NCBI RefSeq assembly: GCF_964204645.1 | Contig: NC_134027.1 | Location: 10,590,485 to 10,654,484, forward strand | DNA from: Tubulanus polymorphus | Taxonomy: Eukaryota; Nemertea; Palaeonemertea; Tubulaniformes; Tubulanidae | Direction of reading: 5' to 3' | Length of the DNA: 64,000 nucleotides | Shown here: piece after piece, positions 1 through 64,000 of the stretch | Numbering within the stretch: position 1 is the stretch's first letter | Layout: the number at the start of each line of letters is the position of its first letter | Position numbers and translations under genes: made by a program | The notes under the pieces: generated by a model | The model's input: only the letters and a program-made list of their open reading frames with translations | Databases searched by the model: none | What the model was told of the DNA's origin: nothing

Positions 1-262
1 CAAAAATTCCAGTTGTGTACTTTTTAAAACCAAGAATTGTGTTAATTCGAAGTTCTATATTTTGATCTCAGATTTCACGATCTAGGTCCCCTGTTTCGTA
101 TTCCTGATGCAGCTCAGGTGTGTCGGGTTAATACTGGAGGTAACTATTAGACTACAGTCGAAACGTCAAATAAACTTCTAGCTCGAGGAAACATTTTTGG
201 ACTTTATAATATTTTTTTTTCAATTGTGTATTTATTATCATATATAACATGGATATAGTATT

Positions 263-741
263 AGGTAGCGTCCAGAAATTACGTACCTCAAAATCTCCCG
301 TTTTTCTGATCCTCCCTCCCCCCTTGTACCACCTTTGTACCAAATTCACTGACCCCCTCATAGGTACGTACCATGTTACCCATGACCACCCCCACCTCAA
401 TTATATTGATGCAAAGAACACTAATCAAAACAAAATATAAAAAATGTAAATACCTGATATTAACAAGTGCGTGAAAGATCGGTACATGCCTGGTATGGGG
501 AATTCCCAGTTGAAGTATACGACAAGTCACTTGCACAAGTCACTAAAAGCCGATAAAACACCAGTATCGGCCATTTTCATTTGAGTTTGGGTGCATAAAG
601 TACGTACCAAGATAGATTAATACCCCCTCCCTCAAAGTACGTACCTTTTTTGCTGACCCCCCTCCTCCATGTACCACTTAGTACCAAAATTCAGTAACCC
701 CCCTCCCCCAATCAGAGGTACGTAACTTTTGGACGCTCCCT
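263..741. mobile_element. MITE with TACGTAC-rich termini and internal duplication
   Basis: Left end AGGTAGCGTCCAGAAATTAC and right end (reverse strand) AGGGAGCGTCCAAAAGTTAC form about 24-bp terminal inverted repeats continuing into GTACCTC. The two halves each carry TGTACCAC...TGACCCCC...GGTACGTA, so the element looks internally duplicated. Target duplication is not clear. Confidence 0.75.
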
Positions 742-2289
742 TATATCAATTGTTATTTGCGACTCAATTTTGATTGCACAATCAATTCGACTTCAAATGA
801 CATTTAACAGTTTTTCACTATATTGCCATAAGTATATGGTGTTTGGTCTGGTGTATTTTCCACCAAGTGTTGATGGAGCGATGGATCCGTGTGCAGATAT
901 TAGCTCATTTATTTACCTGGAAACGTTTCCCATAAAACAACCGCTCTCGGGAGGCCCATTAGTAGCATCATGTATCACGCGAGGGCCTATCTGCTTTGCA
1001 GCCAGCACGGTATTTAAAAATATCTGACTTCCAGTTGTCGCGCAGAGCGTTCGAGAGGATATTCGAGAGAAAAAAAACAATTCGATTTCTTCAAGTCCGG
1101 GTTGGTTCTTTTAGTAGAAATACCAGTGGGTAATAAGAACACAGGAAAATTTGAGTACGGGTACCTGTATTGTCAGCGAATTCATTTTCTCCCTGGAGAT
1201 TTCCGTTTGCATTTGGCTGCGCCGAACTAGTTGATAGTTCTGTGGCATAGCTCCGTCATTAATTAGGTCCAACGAGACACACTCACTCAAGGCTAATAGA
1301 TCTTACTGATGTTGAGTAGATGTTGCAGTATGCAAATATTCGGGTGGCCTTTGTTTGATCGATTTGTGTGTGATAAGTATTTGGCATTACTTGGTATTGT
1401 AGAATGCATTATCAGTTTATGAGTGCAGTGATGTTGTTCCTCAAATTGTCTTCTGTTGTATTATGGAGACACAGTTATCTATTAGAATATTCATAGTAGG
1501 AACGTCGTCCCTCAGGATTCGAACCTAGCCACATAAGACTCAATAGAACATACCCTGGCCCTAATTGACTGGATACGCAGCTTGTTTTTGTGGTAATCTA
1601 GCCCAAATATTTATGCACCCGATTTACAAGGCCAGGGATTGCGGGAATATGTACATCGTAAATAGCGGTAATGTAGGCCCACGCAGATATTACATTGAGC
1701 CATGCTGTTAGCTCTTGCGACTGACAACTATCGGATAGGCCCCATCTCATTGACGCTATCTAACTGCGAAGACAAATATTCAATAAATGGATGCTATTTA
1801 TCATCCTTTATTGGCCGCGTGCAGAAATTTCAGCTATTTGTCTGTAGTGGAGTAATGACCTCTACGTTTTGTTTCGTCAGACAAGAGTCTGCGATTTTAG
1901 ACGTTGTGCATTCGTGCGATGATCAGCTATGTAGAATAATTTATGGAGATTTGAAAAAAAATTTGTTATTTCTGTATGTCATCGATTTACAAGTTTGTGA
2001 CAGGATAAAGTGCTTCTACGAAGAATATGAAAAGTTTCCAGTGAGAAATGAAGAATGTTATTTCTAGTTTAGTTACCTGCCCAATAATACACACAGTATA
2101 TTTCAACTCTTGGTCAATTTCCAAGATCCGCATTTAAGCATATTGCATTAAGATATGCTATGTTTACTTCTATACTTGTATGCATATTATATCTACATGT
2201 TTAGTTCGACGGAAATTTAACGTAAGCCTAAATGTTTTCATTCGCTTTCATAGTTTATGATATTAGCGATGTTGCCAAAAATTTTGATT

Positions 2290-2975
2290 ATTACTCCTCG
2301 AGCGTTCTTAACAATGTTGTGAGTGTATTGACACGGCTCTCTCTTGATGAAATACCGGTATTCCCTCGCGCTGGGGGTAGATAGACATATATATGTACTC
2401 GAGCTTGTTCATCAGATTGTCTTCTTCGGCGACGACGGCGACAGCGTGTGGCTGAGTGAATTGCTGCATTCGGCATGTACCGGTGATGCTGGTAATAATT
2501 CAGCGTGCTGGGTGCATTCTCCGTCAACACCAGCGCAGCGACATAGCTGCAACGAGATCGTCGGCACCTTCGACGCATGAACTCATTACGATGTCGCGAA
2601 AACGAACGGTTCTTACCGGTTGATGAGATTGTGTTTATTTGTGCGTCGATGGGTTAAATCGAGCTCGCGTTGGACAATATTTTGCTATTCCGCGGTGTTT
2701 TTTCGGGATTTTCAATTCATAATTATTCGCGTAGTGTAGGTGTGTGCGCGCGTATCGGATTATTCTATACCATCTGGCTGATATTCGGGCGAGCGCGTTT
2801 GTCATAATACGCGATCGCGACGTCTGCGCGACTTCTGAGAAATTATGATACCCGACAAAATTTATCATCACGTTGATGTGATTTAAACTTTATCTTAGAT
2901 ACTATGTTCGAAGCGCTTTTCTCGGCTCCAAATTACTGAAAACCGTTGTTAGTTTTCGTATTTTGAATCCGTGCG
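2290..2975 (+). promoter_or_regulatory. Candidate promoter/5'UTR region of the GEF gene (CpG-rich)
   Basis: Compared with AT-rich DNA on both sides, this stretch is dense in CpG and runs up to the exon 1 ATG. It is interrupted by no repeat I can recognise. The transcription start cannot be placed from the sequence. Confidence 0.35.
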
Positions 2976-57056
<54,081 letters not shown>

Positions 57057-60000
57057 TAAAGAGTATGTGTGTTATGATATGAGGTGTAGTACTCTCCCTC
57101 CAGTGTGCCCAAATGTTTCTTCTTATTCCGGTGGATTTACACGTGAAGTTGTTTGTGCTTGTGCAATGTGCTCATAGAATGTTGGATTCGAAGAATCCGT
57201 GGTATTTTCATTTGTTTTTTGCTGCTGACGCTCCAAAACTATAAACATCTTCGATTACTTGTCGTATTGGAAAATGAACTACTGAACAATGTTGCCCCGA
57301 CTGATTTTGTTTAGCGATAATCAATATACATGTGCATGCGCAATCACTTAAGTCATACGCTAAAAGATGTCTGAAATCAACTTACCAGTGCGAAGAGTCA
57401 GCTCTATCATGATACGGATATGGATATATATACCGGTATATATATACGCAATGAACATTGATTCGGAATCGTCTGAATTTCAACAGTTCGTGTAAGCATG
57501 CGAGGCAGTGGATACAAACTCTTATAGAGCATGTAGTCAGATAAACCTAGTTTTTAGGCGACTCTCAGGAATATTACGGAAGATAAGGATCTTTACCTAC
57601 AATGTTGTTAATGAAGTGCCATGTACGATGACGATTTTCTCTGAAAAAAATGTAGGTGTATAATATATAGACACAATCCTTCGTTCTATAATTTACAACA
57701 CGGCATGCACTGCTGAACTGGATATTGATAATCTTGATGGTGCTATGTTAACGTAAAATCAGTTTCGCAGACGCTGAATTAGAAGAAGGAAGGATTTGTG
57801 AATATATCCGTTCAACATTTTGAATAACATAGTAGTATAGTGTAGTAAGTCGGCATTGAAAGACCTCCAATATGATTTGTACAGTTGTACAGTTTTACTT
57901 TCTACAACTACTGTGATCGACTATTGAAAATTTATCAAAATTTATTGCTACCACTGACGACATATGTTAATTAGTGCTTGCTAAAATATATAGTTGTGGG
58001 CTTTGAATATGCTAGACATTGTAATGAGCAGTAGTGTTTGACGCAGGGACTGGGTAGATACGACGCTATTTGATAATTGGACTGTCCCAGGATAAAACAT
58101 ATTTAATAGTAGACTGGAATTAGAACGAATACATATTTCGTGCTAAATTTGATTGAACTGAAAGACATCGTACTTATTTTCTTGAATCATTACTCTTATT
58201 GTATGGGTGTCTCAAATTTATATTTGGAAATAATATTTTATGTACACAGTGTAAGATTAGAATGTAGAAGTGCATATTTTTATATGCGCCATTTTCTAAA
58301 CTACAACAGCTTCCTTATTTCTGCAGTGTTGAATAAAAGTAAAATATATGTATTACGGCTTCCATTTTTCGGTGTAAATCACTACGTATACCGGTATGGA
58401 CTTGAAAGTGGTATGAAAGCACAAGTTATTTGTTTGGTTACGTTTAATGGATTATCACAGAATCTTTCTAGAATTTTGGAAAATTCAGTTAGGAATTCAT
58501 TGATGCAATAGTATCGCCGTAATTTCAAAAGCCAACATTGTAATTTAGTATCCTAGTTTAGTTTTGTTACATCAAATCGAAGATTCTGCATTTCAAAGAT
58601 TATAATGCAATATTTTGAGATTTTGGTAGATACCAGTATCCAAAACTTAGTGCATGTAGTTCCATTTTGATTTAAAAAAAAAAATTTTGCGTACGTTTTT
58701 GCTATACAAGTATAAATGGATTTTTTGGGTGTATTTACTCTGTAATGAATAGATAGATAAATGCAGCATCTTCGATCATTCGTATTTTTCAATATAGATG
58801 GTGACAGTTTCAGAGTTGCGATTTCAACACGTTTTGGTCCAAAGTTACTCCCTCGGAACTGCACTCGACATATATTCATATAACATTTAACTTAAGAGGT
58901 AGATGTAATTTTGAAGAATTCGAGCAATTTTCAAAAAAAAGGAATAGAAAATACCTGCTATCAATTTTTGTATGTTTCTTCTATTCGCGATCCCAAATCT
59001 ACATCTGCCTCTTGTTATATTACCGTATTTACTCTTATTTATAAGATAACATTTATAACAGGAAAATATATAGGTATAAAATTCATTAGTTACATTTTGG
59101 TTTTAACCTCTTTTGACTGATGTCATTTCGACTTTAACCTATAGACGTACTTTAAAGAATTAAGAATAGTAAAATTCAGAATTCTACAGGAGACATTTTA
59201 ACAGTTGTAAGTTAAGTTTGATTCAAGAGTTAGAATTGATGGTCGATTTCCTATGTTTTAACTCTGAAAGAGTCAAATTTTAACCAAGAACTGCAAAACT
59301 GGATCCTGATTATCAGATAATCAAGCTTCGAAAGATGATTCTATGATCTTCTGTCCCAAGAATTTTAGTTTTCATATGCCGTATTTATTGATTTGGGAAA
59401 TAAAACTTCACTCTGTTGCATGAAAGCTCGATTTTATGGAAATCCAGCATTCGTGGATAATTTCTACGCATGATTACGTTCTAAAAAACATTTATTTGAA
59501 TTTTCTGGAAATCAGCGAAAACTACGCCAAACTAAAAGCTTAGTTCCTTTAATGTATCGAAAAAACGCTTTAAGATAAAAGTCATTCAACTCAACGATGT
59601 TTATTTAGTCATGAAAAGGTCGATTTCACTAAGATTTGATTTTTACTGTCACAATATTTGAAGAGGAAAAAAATGCTATCTAGTAGGTATGACGATAACC
59701 TTGATTACCTTCACAGAAATAATATGTTATTATTATTATTAATATGCACCATCACCAATGGACAAATATCCAAGTGGATTACTGTTTTACTTCTAAGCTA
59801 CTAAAGGGTATTGGAATACTTTACATCGTACAGTGCAACCTTTTTAATGTCCGGCATGCTCGCCCCATCATCTATTTTTGTGGACTGTTACATACGGTAA
59901 CAAATAAGTCAAGATACCATCAAATGGTAAAATCCACAATCATGACGAAAATGAAGATTATTATGAAGATGGGTTTTTTCTTTAATTGAGTCATTTTTAC

Positions 60001-61208
60001 ATGGAAACCAAAAAAGCCGAAATGGATGTGGGTAGATGGGAGCACTGTTACTCTGAAATTTTAAGTATGTGATTCCCTTTAGGAGTAAAGAAAATATTGT
60101 GTTCTTCCTACAGTGTCAGTTCTGTGCTTAGCACTACTCTCTCTTGAGTGAAATCTTTCCATAAAGCATGTGTAAATATACTTTGTAAATACAGTGTACA
60201 GTAGCTCTATCAAAGCAAAGAATATCAATATGTGTATAAATCTATTGTTGATAGCGTTTTTTGTACAGAAACAGTTGAATGGTATACAAAATAAGAATAG
60301 AAAGTTGATTTTGTAATTATTGCACATCAAGTTCTGAATATGTAAATGGATGTAAGTTTTCCAGAAAATGACAATAAAATGCATGATAATATTGAAATTC
60401 ATTGTTTAGTTGTTAACACTGGTGCAGTTATGGTGTATGCATGCAGGTGTCATATTTCAATCTTAAGTCAGGAGCTATCTGGTGCATGGGTCTTGGGTTT
60501 AAAAAAAGCAGATTGTTCGGTAGACACAAGTAGAATCTGGGAATATCCTTAGGAGGCTTCTCGGTAATGTTTTAGTTAAGGTCGTCATCCACAAATACAT
60601 GCTATACTGATATTTTGTTGTAACTAGTAGCCAATGAACTTCAGAGGATGACTCCCTTATTACACAGTTTGCCAACTAACCTGTGATGGAGACTTGTCAT
60701 AGATATCGGGTAATAAAAGGTACTTCAAGGGTCCATCATGTGATCTATTATTGTCTGTTTGACCACTAATAGGGTGTAGTCATGTGGAAAAGCACATTGC
60801 AGCAAGACCACTTTACCCTATCTCATTTTCCCTGAACCATATCCAAAATTCAATTGTTATTCTCAATATGTTTGGATTAAAATTCACCTTCATATGGTAT
60901 GCGGATGAAAGCTAACCTAAGAGACTGACTAAAGAAATAGCTAAAACAGGAAAATAATGGTAATAGCAATCGATTGACCGGACCTCTAGAGGTAGTTTGC
61001 TGGTTCCAGAGCTAATGAATTTATCATCTAATAGTGTATATTGGAGTGTGGGCTCTGCCTTGTATAAAGAAAATCTAACGCTTCATACCAGTGCAATCCT
61101 CTACGTCGATAACCATCTCCTCAGTCAATCATGGGGATTCATAACAATTACGAGACCGAAAGTATGCAAAACTAAGTCACAGATTTAAAATCAACATGAT
61201 CATGTATT
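57057..61208. other. Convergent intergenic region with the 3'UTRs of both genes
   Basis: AT-rich DNA between the two stop codons. AATAAA hexamers on the + strand at 58332-58337, 59398-59403, 60373-60378 and 60712-60717 are candidate poly(A) signals for the GEF mRNA; none can be chosen from sequence. I did not find an AATAAA on the - strand close to the TANGO6 stop. A 123-codon open frame at 58140-58511 (+) has no recognisable features and AT-driven codon use, so I treat it as chance. Confidence 0.6.
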
Positions 61209-61391
61209 TTACGGAGCATCTAACACATAGATTTGATGAGACAAAGATTGTTTAGGAAATAGAAAATTTTTCATGATTTCATCGAGTTCTTCCAGGGCTA
61301 AGCCGACGTGAATCAAAACAGTTTCCTCTTTTTCGGTTGTCGCGATTAGTTTCAGTAGTCGATACAGTTCTCGCAAAATGGAATCCAATAT
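61209..61391 (-). CDS. TANGO6: TANGO6 last coding exon
   Basis: Acceptor GCATATTTTAAG; phase 0 in. Encodes ILDSILRELYRLLKLIATTE..., LALEELDEIMKNFLFP and ends YVLDAP followed by TAA (61211-61209). The LALEELDxIMKNFLFP segment is the most conserved C-terminal signature of TANGO6 (RTP1_C2-like). The preceding 1.4-kb intron carries the hAT-like element. Confidence 0.95.
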   Translation of the reverse strand: MLDSILRELYRLLKLIATTEKEETVLIHVGLALEELDEIMKNFLFPKQSLSHQIYVLDAP

Positions 61392-64000
61392 CTTAAAATA
61401 TGCAAATAGAGTTTATCCGTTACATTGTCAATATCCCCAAATTATTTTCAATACATGTGCTGGCAAAATGGAGTCAGGGTATTTATGAATATTCTAGTAA
61501 TTTCAGCCCACTCTGAACTTATTTCCATCCATCGTCTGTCGTGTGTCTGTCAATCCATCCGTAGACAGAATCCAGTCATTATCTGAAGACCCTTCAAAGG
61601 ATTGTTTTGATATATTTGCTTTTATACATCTATATACCCTAGACACATCTTATCTACAGCCTAAAAACTGACAAAACTTCCCAAGGTAACTGGATCTGAC
61701 GGACAGACGTCGAACAAAAAGTGAATGCAAAAGGACGCTAGGAGGGCTGAAAGAGAATTGGGCTAAACTCTTAATTTGCCAACAGTTGAGTTCACCTAGG
61801 TCTATAGAACCATATTCAGGGGCCAAATACAAGGAAAGCTTGCTAAGCCTTGTTGTTTACACCAGTCCTTAGCATTATAAGGTACAGTAGTTAAGTAAGT
61901 AACCAACTAGGCTCTGGAATTTGTTCCAGGAAGGAAAATGTTACAGTCAGAGATGCAAAAATTTTGCGTTTTTGCATCGCCGGAGATGCAGTATCACGAT
62001 CGGCATCTTTCATCTGAAAATACGATGGCAGGCATTCGTTGTGCTTCACATCCCTCGCTGCCTTCTTATGCCTCGCGCTATCCGGGTGACGAAGAATATC
62101 TTTTTTCCTGCCACTACCGTATTTGACCTGGTCTTTACAAACGACGCAGTACGCCACGCCAGCTAAGTCTATCTTATGAATGTAGTTCGATAAGTAGTCC
62201 CCGTTACTTTCCTTACACTCTAGCCAGTGCCAGTTAAAGTTATTTTTTATATTGCTGTCAATTGCCTTTATATCGGCCGACTCCCGACTCACAATCTTTC
62301 CATGCGTGCTCATTTTGCAGACCGTCCCGCAAAAAGAAAGTTACAAAGCTGCGTACCTCAGGACATAGCACGCGCGTGGTAATAATTAAGATGATATTTA
62401 TTAAATATCATCTTAACTATTACCACGTGCATCTTCACATTGTTGGCCGTCAGCGGGACGATGTACAACGGCGCGTAAAGATAATTGACTTTTAATTGGA
62501 AATGGCGTCACAACAGTGGCGCTCTGCCTACGCACGCACAGATACCACAACAAGCACACATATATACATTGTAGCTGAACGTCCTCGGAAACAGAGACCA
62601 AGATAAAATAACACAGAAGCGACGACGAGTATAAGCAAACGAACGCTTTTACAGTCCGTGCCATTACTGGTCGCCGCGAGGAATTCTCACCAAATTTCCG
62701 GAATTGACATCGGCGATCCTAAATTTCCGGAATTCCGGATATTTCTGGAAAACTAGCATCTCTGTACAGTAGATGCATTTGTGTAGCTAAGTTATTGTAA
62801 ATACAAACCTTCATAGCGTCTTTGCCAACTCCACGCAGTAATTGAGTGATAAGAAATGCTGCCGACTGACGGACCGTGACAGATTCATCCGATTTCAATA
62901 GACTACTACAGCAACTAAAAACCTACAAGAGATTCATTACTAATTCATTAGCATATACATGTACAATGTATGGAAGATTATTATGGAAGACCGAGTATCC
63001 TAGGGATAAATCCTCACTCAGAAACCAAGGTTATAACTGACAAATTTCAAAATGTTCCCAGGGATTATTTTGCTTGCACATCTATGGAGCCCAGCCCTGA
63101 ACACTTGGTTCATTGAACACTTGAGCCATTTCAGCTAGTCTATTGAAAAAAGTAATTCATATATCACAGTCTTCACGTACCTCTTGGATGATATTTCCGA
63201 GTGAATATCTCAACAGCAGACACACTTCTCCGAGGTTTGATAAGCAGCTGGCTCTGACAGTTTCATCTTCATCACGCGCGCCGATCAAAAACGCGTTGAT
63301 CAGGCCGTCTTTAAACTTCGGGATCATATCACCTTCGAAAATTAGTGGAGATGGCAAAATTATGATTCATGTACCGGTAACAAGACTTACATCAGTAATT
63401 TATAATCAAGATTATATTTGAATGTAGAGCAGACTCCACTGAAGTCAGATCTGATGAAAAAACAACTTAAATATTCATTCAAATAGCTGACCCTGTTAAT
63501 GTGTATGAATTGCATACTAATAAAATCGGATATCGTTCAAGACAGACATATTTCCAAGGTCTAAAATGATCAGTGACTTGAGCGGAACATACTGTGCAAC
63601 ATCAATTGAAAGAAATTGAGAGAGTCAATTTGAGTTCATGTCTTTAAGGTTGCACAGAGTTGTAAAAGTTTGAGACACATTGTAAAACTAACCTAAACAT
63701 CTCGATGATTTCACGAGAGCTTCTCCCAATTTAATGCGATGTTCGATCGCCCTTCTCTTCGATTTATCGGTGCTGCTATCTATCGGTTTCTTCGCAAACT
63801 GTTCGATTAAAATTGGCACGACGCGTTCGGGAAAACGTTCTGCTAATGCGGCTAATCCGAGTACGGACTGAAGGTACAAATACGTATCGGCATGGTCGAC
63901 GTTTTCGCGAAATATTCTCAGTATGGTTTCCCATTTAGCGAGGCACTCTTCGTCGCCTGCCTGTACAAGTTTCGTTAAACGGATAAGAGCGTGTCCGCGT
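61209..64000 (-). CDS. TANGO6: TANGO6/TMCO7 (Rtp1-family HEAT-repeat protein), C-terminal part, runs off the right edge
   Basis: Four exons on the - strand: beyond 64000 to 63693, 63332-63181, 62922-62809 and 61391-61209, joined in phase into 251 residues plus stop. TANGO6 is a large helical (HEAT/ARM-like) protein linked to Golgi organisation and secretion; its yeast relative Rtp1 acts in cytoplasmic assembly and nuclear import of RNA polymerase II. Visible landmarks: YLYLQSVLGLAALAERFPE with HRIKLGEALV (RTP1_C1-like region), RASCLSNLGEVC, RQSAAFLITQLLRG, and at the extreme end LALEELDEIMKNFLFP, the RTP1_C2-like signature, finishing IYVLDAP. The order and spacing match human TANGO6 as I remember it. 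The rest of the gene lies outside the window. It is tail to tail with the GEF gene. Confidence 0.93.
61891..62313 (-). pseudogene. Truncated hAT-associated BED-like zinc-finger ORF
   Basis: A 140-codon frame starts at 62313 (MSTHGKIVSR). It contains NFNWHWLECKESNGDYLSNY and a C-x2-C...H-x5-H finger (Cys56, Cys59, His76, His82; YCVVCKDQ and RHPDSARHKK), then CLPSYFQ. I recall similar N-terminal segments (WxWLEEKDxNGDYLSDYIxKI) from transposon-derived proteins of fish and invertebrates. The frame then reads through the element's own left terminal repeat and 57 bp of host intron to a stop at 61891, so the protein is truncated and the end is accidental. Composition is coding-like only inside the element. 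Domestication is possible but there is no evidence for it. Confidence 0.6.
61948..62764 (-). mobile_element. hAT-like non-autonomous DNA transposon (817 bp) with 6-bp target duplication
   Basis: Ends are CAGAGATGCAAAAATTTT on the left and, read from the right on the other strand, CAGAGATGCTAGTTTT; CAG-start termini with a GATGC core are typical of hAT elements. The 6-mer TACAGT flanks both sides directly (61942-61947 and 62765-62770). Inside lie a zinc-finger coding segment on the - strand and a 59-bp near-perfect palindrome (62372-62430). It sits wholly within the last TANGO6 intron. No transposase catalytic domain is present, so it is an internally deleted copy. Confidence 0.8.
62372..62430. 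repeat. Near-perfect 29-bp palindrome inside the hAT-like element
   Basis: Arms 62372-62400 and 62402-62430 are inverted copies with two mismatches and a one-base centre (GTGGTAAT...ATTACCAC). It lies about 60 bp upstream of the zinc-finger ORF start (on the - strand), between ORF and right terminus. It could be a subterminal transposase site or a fold-back insertion. Confidence 0.8.
62809..62922 (-). CDS. TANGO6: TANGO6 exon (second from the end)
   Basis: Acceptor AATCTCTTGTAG, donor GTTTGT; phase 0 on both sides, 38 codons. Encodes VFSCCSSLLKSDESVTVRQS and AAFLITQLLRGVGKDAMK. A second AG ten bases downstream (TTTTTAG) would break the frame, so the upstream AG is chosen. Confidence 0.92.
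63181..63332 (-). CDS. TANGO6: TANGO6 exon (third from the end)
   Basis: Acceptor ATTTTCGAAG (weak pyrimidine tract), donor GTACGT; phase 1 in, phase 0 out. Encodes GDMIPKFKDGLINAFLIGAR and then RASCLSNLGEVCLLL with RYSLGNIIQE. The RxxDxxxxRASxLxNLGE pattern is highly characteristic of TANGO6. Confidence 0.95.
63693..64000 (-). CDS. TANGO6: TANGO6 exon (partial, fourth from the end)
   Basis: Open on the - strand from the window edge. Reads RGHALIRLTKLVQAGDEE..., then DTYLYLQSVLGLAALAERF, PILIEQFAKKPIDSS and KLGEALVKSSRCL, leaving in phase 1 before donor GTTAGT. The helix-turn-helix pattern is HEAT-like and corresponds to the RTP1_C1 region. The 5' end of the exon is cut by the window. Confidence 0.93.

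Larger units (their letters stand above)
1..2975. other. Upstream/intergenic DNA and presumed 5'UTR of the GEF gene
   Basis: No gene with recognisable homology is visible. It holds a MITE (263-741), a tRNA-like B-box remnant on the - strand near 1500-1535, and an open 121-codon frame at 1702-2067 (+) with no family resemblance or clear coding composition. From about 2290 the DNA becomes CpG-rich (for example 2430-2590 and 2640-2840), which fits a promoter and 5'UTR region for exon 1. No TATA box at a sensible distance is evident. Confidence 0.5.

Noticed and set aside
1495-1570. Possible tRNA on the - strand (GGTTCGAATCC)
   Set aside because: The T-arm word is present but anticodon and acceptor stems do not form; more likely a remnant of the SINE seen at 36 kb.
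1702-2067. 121-codon open frame on the + strand
   Set aside because: No family resemblance, no supporting splice or promoter context, and the composition is like the intergenic DNA.
2344-2580. Overlapping open frames in the CpG-rich region upstream of exon 1
   Set aside because: Both strands are open because of GC-rich composition; Arg-rich translation is typical of chance frames in CpG-rich DNA.
58140-58511. 123-codon open frame downstream of the GEF stop
   Set aside because: Lies in the presumed 3'UTR, AT-driven codons, no recognisable motif.
62413-62664. Frame upstream of the transposon zinc-finger ORF as an extra coding exon
   Set aside because: It spans the region between the palindrome and the terminus, has no motif, and is better read as transposon leader sequence.

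Overview
The window is nuclear DNA from an invertebrate animal. Small phase-matched exons with GT..AG borders sit in long AT-rich introns full of short inverted-repeat transposons, SINE-like pieces and (AT)n tracts. Coding exons are clearly richer in G+C and CpG than the introns. No bacterial, viral or organellar gene organisation is seen. I suspect a spiralian (mollusc, annelid, brachiopod or nemertean type), but the sequence alone does not settle the clade.

Two protein-coding genes are supported. The first fills most of the window on the + strand (start codon 2976, stop 57054-57056). Twenty-two coding exons join with consistent phase into a protein of about 1503 residues: a Dbl-family Rho guanine-nucleotide exchange factor of the PLEKHG4 / PLEKHG4B / ARHGEF40 group (puratrophin-1, Quattro, Solo). 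Order of parts: a new N-terminus with an N-myristoylation consensus (exon 1); a family-specific N-terminal domain (exon 2); a SEC14/CRAL-TRIO-like domain (exons 3-7); a spectrin-like helical region (exons 8-12); a serine-rich linker with a seven-residue repeat (exon 12); DH domain (exons 14-16); PH domain (exons 17-18); a conserved post-PH motif (exon 19); and a tail ending in a PDZ-ligand-like sequence (exons 20-22). Four large introns (about 7, 9.6, 11 and 14 kb) split the 5' half; the DH-PH part is compact (53.7-56 kb).

The second gene enters from the right edge on the - strand. Its last four coding exons (64000 down to 61209) encode the C-terminal 251 residues of TANGO6/TMCO7 (Rtp1 family, HEAT-like repeats). 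The two genes are tail to tail, with about 4.2 kb between their stop codons. Human PLEKHG4 and TANGO6 both lie on 16q22.1, so the pairing may be an old linkage.

The rest is introns and intergenic DNA with many mobile-element remnants. The best defined is an 817-bp hAT-like element in the last TANGO6 intron (61948-62764), carrying a BED-like zinc-finger exon and a 6-bp target duplication. Others are a MITE with perfect 13-bp ends and a 6-bp duplication (36948-37201), a GGCCAAAT-rich MITE family with at least six copies, a nested MITE pair, an inverted pair resembling hammerhead-ribozyme cores, and tRNA-like SINE heads. No rRNA, convincing tRNA, CRISPR array or complete transposase gene was found.
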